Origin: CAZCYE01 sp964502775
Lineage (GTDB): Bacteria > Actinomycetota > Acidimicrobiia > IMCC26256 > PALSA-555
Length of the DNA: 9,717 nt
Direction: 5' to 3'
NCBI GenBank assembly: GCA_964502775.1
Contig: CAZCYE010000061.1
Coordinates: forward strand, 1 to 9,717
This document shows positions 5,158 to 9,717 of the stretch, in pieces. Each line of letters starts with the position of its first letter. Within the stretch, counting starts at the first letter, position 1. Position numbers and translations under genes: made by a program. The notes beneath the pieces are model-generated. The model did not search any database and was not told the origin of the DNA. It saw only the letters and a program-made list of their open reading frames with translations.

Positions 5158-6417
5158 AGCAGGCTCGAGCGTCAGACCGACGAGGGTGCGCAGGAGATGC
5201 GCCGCACGAGTCGCGACATGGTCGTGACCGGCGGGCTGTGGCCCGACGACGACGAGACGATGATCGTCAACATGGGTCCCCAGCACCCGTCCACGCACGG
5301 CGTGTTGCGCGTGATGCTCGAGCTCGACGCCGAGACCGTGCTGCGGATCAAGCCGGTCATCGGCTACCTGCACACGGGCATGGAGAAGACGGCCGAAGAG
5401 CTCACCTACGTGCAGGGCGCGACCAACGTCACCCGCATGGACTACCTCGCGCCGCTCTCGAACGAGCTCGTGTTCTCCCTGGCCGTGGAGCGCCTGCTCG
5501 ACATCGATGACGTGCCGGCGCGTGCCACCTGGATCCGCATGCTGCTGGTGGAGCTCAACCGCATCGCGTCACATCTGCTGTTCCAGGCCACGAACGGCAT
5601 GGACGTGGGCGCGGTCTCGATGATGGTCTACGGATTGCGCGACCGCGAGATGGTGCTGCGCTTCCTGGAGGAGATCACCGGCCTGCGCATGAACCACAAC
5701 TTCATCCGGCCCGGGGGTGTGGCCGCCGATCTCCCCGATGGCTGGCAAGCGAACGCGCTCGAGGTGTGCGAGACGGTCGAGAAGGGCGTCGCCGAGTACG
5801 CCTCGCTGCTCAACGAGAGCCCGATCTGGCTCGAGCGGCTCGTGGGCGTGGGGGTCATCAGCACCGACGATGCGCTCGCGCTCGGGGTCACCGGTCCGAT
5901 CCTGCGCTCCACCGGGTTCCCCTGGGACCTGCGCAAGGCCCAGCCCTACCTCGCCTACGACGACGTGGATTTCGACGTGGTCTACGGGGAGAACGGCGAC
6001 TGCTACGACCGCTACCTCATCCGGCTCAACGAGATCCGCGAGTCGGTCAGGATCGTCCGCCAGTGCGTGGAGCGGATGCCGCCGGGCGACTACCGCACCC
6101 AGGACCGCAAGATCACACCCCCGCCCCGGGCGCGCATCGACGAATCGATGGAGGCGCTCATCCACCACTTCAAGCTCTTCACCGAGGGCTTCCGGGTGCC
6201 CGCCGGTGAGACCTACGTGGCGATCGAATCGCCGCGCGGGGAGATCGGGTGCTATCTCGTCGCCGATGGCACCGGAAAGCCAGTGCGCCTGCACATCCGC
6301 GGGCCGTCCTTCTACAACCTCCAGGCGATGGAAGTGATGGCGCCCGGCTCGCTCGTGGCCGACACGGTGGCCATCATCTCGAGCCTCGATCCGGTGCTCG
6401 GCGAGGTGGATCGCTGA
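5158..6417 (+). CDS. nuoD: NADH-quinone oxidoreductase subunit D (5' end lost in gap)
   Basis: 49 kDa-type subunit that forms most of the quinone-binding pocket with NuoB. It descends from the [NiFe]-hydrogenase large subunit but lacks a metal site. The frame is open from the gap edge, so the real start lies within or just before the gap, possibly the ATG at 5052. ATG 5197 has its AGGAG immediately adjacent, too close to act as a ribosome site. Counting from 5197, GPQHPSTHG is at 27-35 and RMDY at 80-83. H34 and Y83 have the same 49-residue separation as quinone-site residues His38 and Tyr87 of the Thermus protein. Other family segments are FIRPGG, GPILRSTGFPWDLRK, SMEALIHHFKLFTEG and the C-terminal SLDPVLGEVDR. 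The stop overlaps the nuoE ATG by one base. Confidence 0.96.
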   Translation, partial: SRLERQTDEGAQEMRRTSRDMVVTGGLWPDDDETMIVNMGPQHPSTHGVLRVMLELDAETVLRIKPVIGYLHTGMEKTAEELTYVQGATNVTRMDYLAPLSNELVFSLAVERLLDIDDVPARATWIRMLLVELNRIASHLLFQATNGMDVGAVSMMVYGLRDREMVLRFLEEITGLRMNHNFIRPGGVAADLPDGWQANALEVCETVEKGVAEYASLLNESPIWLERLVGVGVISTDDALALGVTGPILRSTGFPWDLRKAQPYLAYDDVDFDVVYGENGDCYDRYLIRLNEIRESVRIVRQCVERMPPGDYRTQDRKITPPPRARIDESMEALIHHFKLFTEGFRVPAGETYVAIESPRGEIGCYLVADGTGKPVRLHIRGPSFYNLQAMEVMAPGSLVADTVAIISSLDPVLGEVDR

Positions 6418-6920
6418 TGGGGTTCACCCCTGCCGACCGGCGCGCGGCCAAGGACATCATCGGCCGCTACCCCTTTGCCAAGTCGGCGATGCTGCCCTTG
6501 TTGCACCTGGCCCAGGAGCGTGACGGCTGGGTGACCCCCGAGGCGATGGAGGAGATCGCGGAGCTGCTCGCCGTGACCCCGGCGCAGGTGCTCGGGGTGT
6601 GCTCCTTCTACACGATGTTCAAGCGTGAGCCGGTGGGGCGCCTCGTGGTGTCGGTGTGCACCAACGTCGCGTGCCTGGTCAACGGCGGCACCGTGCTCTG
6701 CGAGCGTCTCGCCGAGCACTACCGCGACGACGACGAGGTCTTCGTGGAGGAGGTCGAGTGCATCGCGCACTGCGACCACGCGCCGGCGTTCCAGGTGAAC
6801 TACGACTTCCACGGTGGTCGCAGCGCCGTTGCCAACGCCGTCGACGTGGTGGAGCAGTACCGCGACGGCCGGCTCACGGCGCGCTCCATCTCGGGCACGT
6901 TCGTGGACGGGAGGGCCTGA
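6417..6920 (+). CDS. nuoE: NADH-quinone oxidoreductase subunit E (24 kDa, cluster N1a)
   Basis: Thioredoxin-fold subunit of the NADH-dehydrogenase module, with one [2Fe-2S] cluster (N1a) close to the FMN in NuoF. The 167-residue protein has the four expected ligands, C81 and C86 (CTNVAC) and C115 and C119 (ECIAHC), followed by the typical HAPAFQVN. An N-terminal helical region includes LLHLAQERDGWV. The frame is open upstream, but ATG 6417 is chosen because it overlaps the nuoD stop (TGATG) and has GAGGTGG (6403-6409) seven bases before it. The overlap implies coupled translation. Confidence 0.96.
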   Translation: MGFTPADRRAAKDIIGRYPFAKSAMLPLLHLAQERDGWVTPEAMEEIAELLAVTPAQVLGVCSFYTMFKREPVGRLVVSVCTNVACLVNGGTVLCERLAEHYRDDDEVFVEEVECIAHCDHAPAFQVNYDFHGGRSAVANAVDVVEQYRDGRLTARSISGTFVDGRA

Positions 6921-8269
6921 TGGCCGCCCGAGCGAAACGCCCGGTGGAGACGCCGGTGGTCACCAAGTTCCTGCGAGCGCGCCCCGAGGATTCCTTCACG
7001 ATCGACGCGGCCATCACCCACAACCGCGCCTACTCACGCCTCGGGCCGGCGTTCGCGATGGAGCCCGAGGCGCTCGTGAAGGCCGTGCACGGCTCGGGCC
7101 TCAGCGGCAAGGGTGGTGCCGGCTTCAGCACCGGCAAGAAGTGGTCGTTCCTGCCTCCCGGCGCCTTCCCGCGCTACCTCGCCGTGAACGCCGACGAGGG
7201 TGAGCCGTGCACGTTCAAGGACCACATGCTCCTGGAGCGAGACCCGCACCAGCTGATCGAAGGCTCGATCATCACCGCGTACGCCATCCGCGCCCATCAC
7301 GCGTTCATCTACATCCGCGGCGAGTTCGCGCTGGGTGCCGATCGCCTCGACCAGGCCATCGAGGATGCGTACGAGCGCGGCTTCCTGGGCCAGAACATCC
7401 TCGGCTCGGGCTACGACCTCGAGATGGTCATGCACCGGGGCGCCGGTTGCTACATCGCCGGCGACGAGACGGGGCTGCTGTCGAGCCTGGAGGGGGAGCG
7501 CGCGATGCCGCGCATCAAGCCGCCCTACCCCGCGGTCCAGGGCCTCTACGCGGCACCGACCATCGTGAACAACGTGGAGACCATCGCGACCGTCCCGCAC
7601 ATCCTGGAGCGCGGCGCCGACTGGTACGCGAGCCTGGGCGTGGAGGGCTCCCGGGGCGTGCGGATCTTCTCGGTGTCGGGCCACGTGGTGCGACCCGGCA
7701 ACTACGAGATCGAGATGGGCATGAGCTTCCGGGACCTCATCGAGGGCCTCGCCGGCGGCGTCCCCGACGGTCGGGCGATGAAGTTCTTCATCCCCGGGGG
7801 CGCGTCAGCGCCGTGGCTGCTGCCCGAGCATCTCGACGCGCCGATCGACATGGACTTCGTGCAGACGCAACTCGGCGACGCGAACACGATGCTCGGCTCG
7901 GGCGCGGTCACCGTGTTCGACGAGACCACGGATCCCCTCGAGGTGGCGCTGCGCCTCGCGCGCTTCTTCGCCCACGAATCCTGCGGGAAGTGCACCCAAT
8001 GCCGTGAGGGATCGGACTGGGTGGCGAAGGTGCTGTACCGCATGGCGCGGGGATACGGGCGCCGTGACGACCTCGACCTGCTGCTCTCGTTCGGCAACAA
8101 CCTCGCCCCCGGGCTCGGCTGGCCGCCGGGCATGAACACCATCTGTCAGCTCGGCCCGAGCGTGATGAGTGGCGTGGTGAGCCTCGACCGCTTCTTCCGC
8201 GACGAGATCCTCGAACGCCTGCATCGAGACCACGACCGGCGGGCGTCCCTCGAGGTGGTGGGGGCATGA
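6920..8269 (+). CDS. nuoF: NADH-quinone oxidoreductase subunit F (NADH/FMN-binding, cluster N3)
   Basis: Catalytic subunit that oxidises NADH through FMN and feeds the Fe-S chain. It has 449 residues. The nucleotide-binding glycine-rich segment GLSGKGGAGF is at 60-69 and NADEGEP at 90-96, with RGAGCYIAGDETGLLSSLEG further on. The N3 [4Fe-4S] ligands are C355, C358 and C361 (ESCGKCTQCREG), then C409 (TICQLG). The third-to-fourth ligand spacing is 47 residues, against 40 in E. coli and Thermus, because of a Gly/Pro/Trp insertion (GLGWPPGM) just before C409. Start ATG 6920 overlaps the nuoE stop by one base and is preceded by GGGAGGG (6909-6915). The stop overlaps nuoG by four bases. Confidence 0.97.
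   Translation: MAARAKRPVETPVVTKFLRARPEDSFTIDAAITHNRAYSRLGPAFAMEPEALVKAVHGSGLSGKGGAGFSTGKKWSFLPPGAFPRYLAVNADEGEPCTFKDHMLLERDPHQLIEGSIITAYAIRAHHAFIYIRGEFALGADRLDQAIEDAYERGFLGQNILGSGYDLEMVMHRGAGCYIAGDETGLLSSLEGERAMPRIKPPYPAVQGLYAAPTIVNNVETIATVPHILERGADWYASLGVEGSRGVRIFSVSGHVVRPGNYEIEMGMSFRDLIEGLAGGVPDGRAMKFFIPGGASAPWLLPEHLDAPIDMDFVQTQLGDANTMLGSGAVTVFDETTDPLEVALRLARFFAHESCGKCTQCREGSDWVAKVLYRMARGYGRRDDLDLLLSFGNNLAPGLGWPPGMNTICQLGPSVMSGVVSLDRFFRDEILERLHRDHDRRASLEVVGA
8252..8258 (+). promoter_or_regulatory. Ribosome binding site of nuoG inside nuoF
   Basis: GAGGTGG, within the last codons of nuoF, lies seven bases before ATG 8266. It supports 8266 over the in-frame ATG at 8290, which has only GGGAAG four bases or fewer away. 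Confidence 0.45.
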
Positions 8270-9717
8270 GCGAGCAGCGAGCGGGAAGCATGAGCACGAT
8301 CCCGATGTCGCAGTGGCCGTCGGAGCACGGCTTCACGATCCCCGTACCCGGCCAGCGCGGCACCGCGATGGTGCGCCTCACCATCGACGGCAAGGAGGTG
8401 GAGGCGCGCCGGGGCGAGCTGCTGATCGAGACCGCCCAGGAGCACGGCACCTACATCCCCCGGTTCTGTTGGCACGAGCGGCTCAAGCCCGTGGGGATGT
8501 GCCGCATGTGCCTGGTCGAGGTGAAGGGATCTCGGGATCTCCAGATCTCGTGCGCCACACCGGTGGCCGATGGGATGGTGGTCAGCACCACCAGCGACGC
8601 GGTGAAGCAGGCCCAGGAAGGCGTGCTCGAGCTCCTGCTCGTGAACCACCCGCTCGACTGCCCGGTGTGCGACCGGGGCGGCGAGTGCCCGCTCCAGGAC
8701 CAGACGCTCGCCTTCGGACCGGGCGAGTCGCGCTTCGTGGAGGAGAAGCGGCACTTCGTCAAGCCCATCGCCATCAGCGATCTCGTGCTGCTCGACCGCG
8801 AGCGCTGCATCCAGTGCGGCCGCTGCACGCGCTTCGCAGCCGAGGTCGCCGGCGATCCACTCATCGACTTCGGCGGCCGGGGCTATCACACCGAGGTCAT
8901 CACCTATCCGGGCGAGCCGTTCTCGTCGTACTTCTCCGGCAACACTGTGCAGATCTGCCCGGTGGGGGCGCTCACCGCTATCCCCTTTCGCTTCAAGGCG
9001 CGCCCCTGGGATCTCGAGAGCACCGAGACCTCGTGCCAGGCGTGCGCGGTCGGGTGTCGGGGCTCGCTCGAATCCACGTCCAACCGCCTGGTGCGCCTCC
9101 TGGGAGTGGACTCCGAGCCGGTGAACCAGGGGTGGTTGTGTGACCGCGGGCGCTACGGCTACGAGTGGGTCCACTCCGAGGCGAGGGTGCGCGCGCCGAT
9201 GGTGCGCGACGCTGGCGCGCTCGTTGAGGCGTCGTGGCCCGACGCGCTCGATGCGGCCGCAACTCGCCTCGCCGCCGTCGTCGAGGCGCACGGCCCGGGC
9301 GCCGTAGCCTTTCTCGGCGGCGCGCGCGGCACCAACGAGGACGCGTACGTATGGGCTCGCTTGGCCAAGGGCGTGGTGCGCACCGACCATGTCGACGCGC
9401 AGCTCGGCGACGGCCTGCCCGCCGACTTCGTGGTCGGCATGCCCCGCGCCACCATCGCCGACCTCGACCGGGCGCGGGCCATCGTGCTGCTCGGGCCCGA
9501 CCTCCAAGAGGAGCTTCCCGTCCTTCACCTGCGCGTGCGGCGCGCGGTCGTGGACCTCGGCGTCCCGCTCATCGACGTCGCCGCCCGTGACCACGCGCTC
9601 ACTCCGCACGCCACCGTGGTGTTGCGCCACGCGCCCGGTGCCCCGGGGGAGGTGGTCGACAAGCTCGCGGCCGCGTTGGCGGGCCGCCGGGGGCGCACGC
9701 GCGACGGCGCCGCCATC
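8266..9717 (+). CDS. nuoG: NADH-quinone oxidoreductase subunit G (75 kDa; 3' truncated by window edge)
   Basis: Large Fe-S subunit that carries electrons from the NADH module toward the quinone site. The visible 484 residues contain the ferredoxin-like N-terminal domain and the start of the molybdopterin-oxidoreductase-like domain, which binds no molybdenum in Complex I. Ligand sets in order are the [2Fe-2S] cluster N1b (C68, C79, C82, C96), N5 (H128, C132, C135, C141, the unusual HxxxC set) and N4 (C181, C184, C187, C231). The off-path N7 set is C257, C260, C264 and C292, with the exact CxxCxxxCx27C spacing. A polar extension of about 33 residues precedes the ferredoxin domain. ATG 8266 overlaps the nuoF stop (ATGA) and is favoured over ATG 8290. 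Family members are usually about 700-900 residues, so roughly half is missing. nuoH should follow. Confidence 0.96.
   Translation, partial: MSEQRAGSMSTIPMSQWPSEHGFTIPVPGQRGTAMVRLTIDGKEVEARRGELLIETAQEHGTYIPRFCWHERLKPVGMCRMCLVEVKGSRDLQISCATPVADGMVVSTTSDAVKQAQEGVLELLLVNHPLDCPVCDRGGECPLQDQTLAFGPGESRFVEEKRHFVKPIAISDLVLLDRERCIQCGRCTRFAAEVAGDPLIDFGGRGYHTEVITYPGEPFSSYFSGNTVQICPVGALTAIPFRFKARPWDLESTETSCQACAVGCRGSLESTSNRLVRLLGVDSEPVNQGWLCDRGRYGYEWVHSEARVRAPMVRDAGALVEASWPDALDAAATRLAAVVEAHGPGAVAFLGGARGTNEDAYVWARLAKGVVRTDHVDAQLGDGLPADFVVGMPRATIADLDRARAIVLLGPDLQEELPVLHLRVRRAVVDLGVPLIDVAARDHALTPHATVVLRHAPGAPGEVVDKLAAALAGRRGRTRDGAAI

Noticed and set aside
8146..9630. Open frame of nearly 500 codons antisense to nuoF and nuoG
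   Set aside because: Composition is that of a GC shadow. The sense frame holds every expected nuoG cluster ligand.

Overview
The window is a GC-rich chromosomal segment dominated by respiratory-chain genes. The GC content, frequent GTG starts, tightly overlapping genes and a MenJ-type menaquinone reductase beside a nuoA-first Complex I operon point to an actinobacterium. Acidimicrobiia or a nearby deep branch is my best guess, from remembered family resemblance rather than a search. A run of exactly 100 Ns (5057-5156) marks a scaffold gap, so this is a draft or metagenome assembly.

Left arm (1-1977, minus strand): a three-gene set read leftward. It encodes a five-helix membrane protein of unknown function, a soluble ferredoxin with two [4Fe-4S] motifs, and the N-terminal heme domain of a cytochrome b that runs off the window. 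The cytochrome b is b6-like: its helix-D histidines are 14 residues apart, it has an LPWDQ motif, and a Cys aligns with the b6 residue that binds heme c(i). No Rieske gene is visible in the window.

Centre (1978-2103): a divergent intergenic region. A plausible promoter drives the left arm, and the rightward gene appears leaderless or nearly so. The rightward gene (2104-3357) is a FAD-dependent geranylgeranyl-reductase family enzyme closely resembling mycobacterial MenJ, which saturates the menaquinone tail.

Right arm (3440-9717, plus strand): nuoA, nuoB, nuoC, [gap], nuoD, nuoE, nuoF and nuoG (3' truncated by the window), in canonical order with short spacers or 1-4 base overlaps from nuoD onward. 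Ligands for clusters N2, N1a, N3, N1b, N5, N4 and N7 are all visible. nuoH-N presumably follow to the right.

Together the segment holds electron entry to the quinone pool (Complex I), an enzyme that tailors the quinone, and a cytochrome b complex acting on the quinol. The part most worth a second look is the cytochrome b / ferredoxin / membrane-protein set. No mobile elements, CRISPR arrays, tRNA or rRNA genes were seen, and no gene-free stretch exceeds 130 bases apart from the assembly gap.
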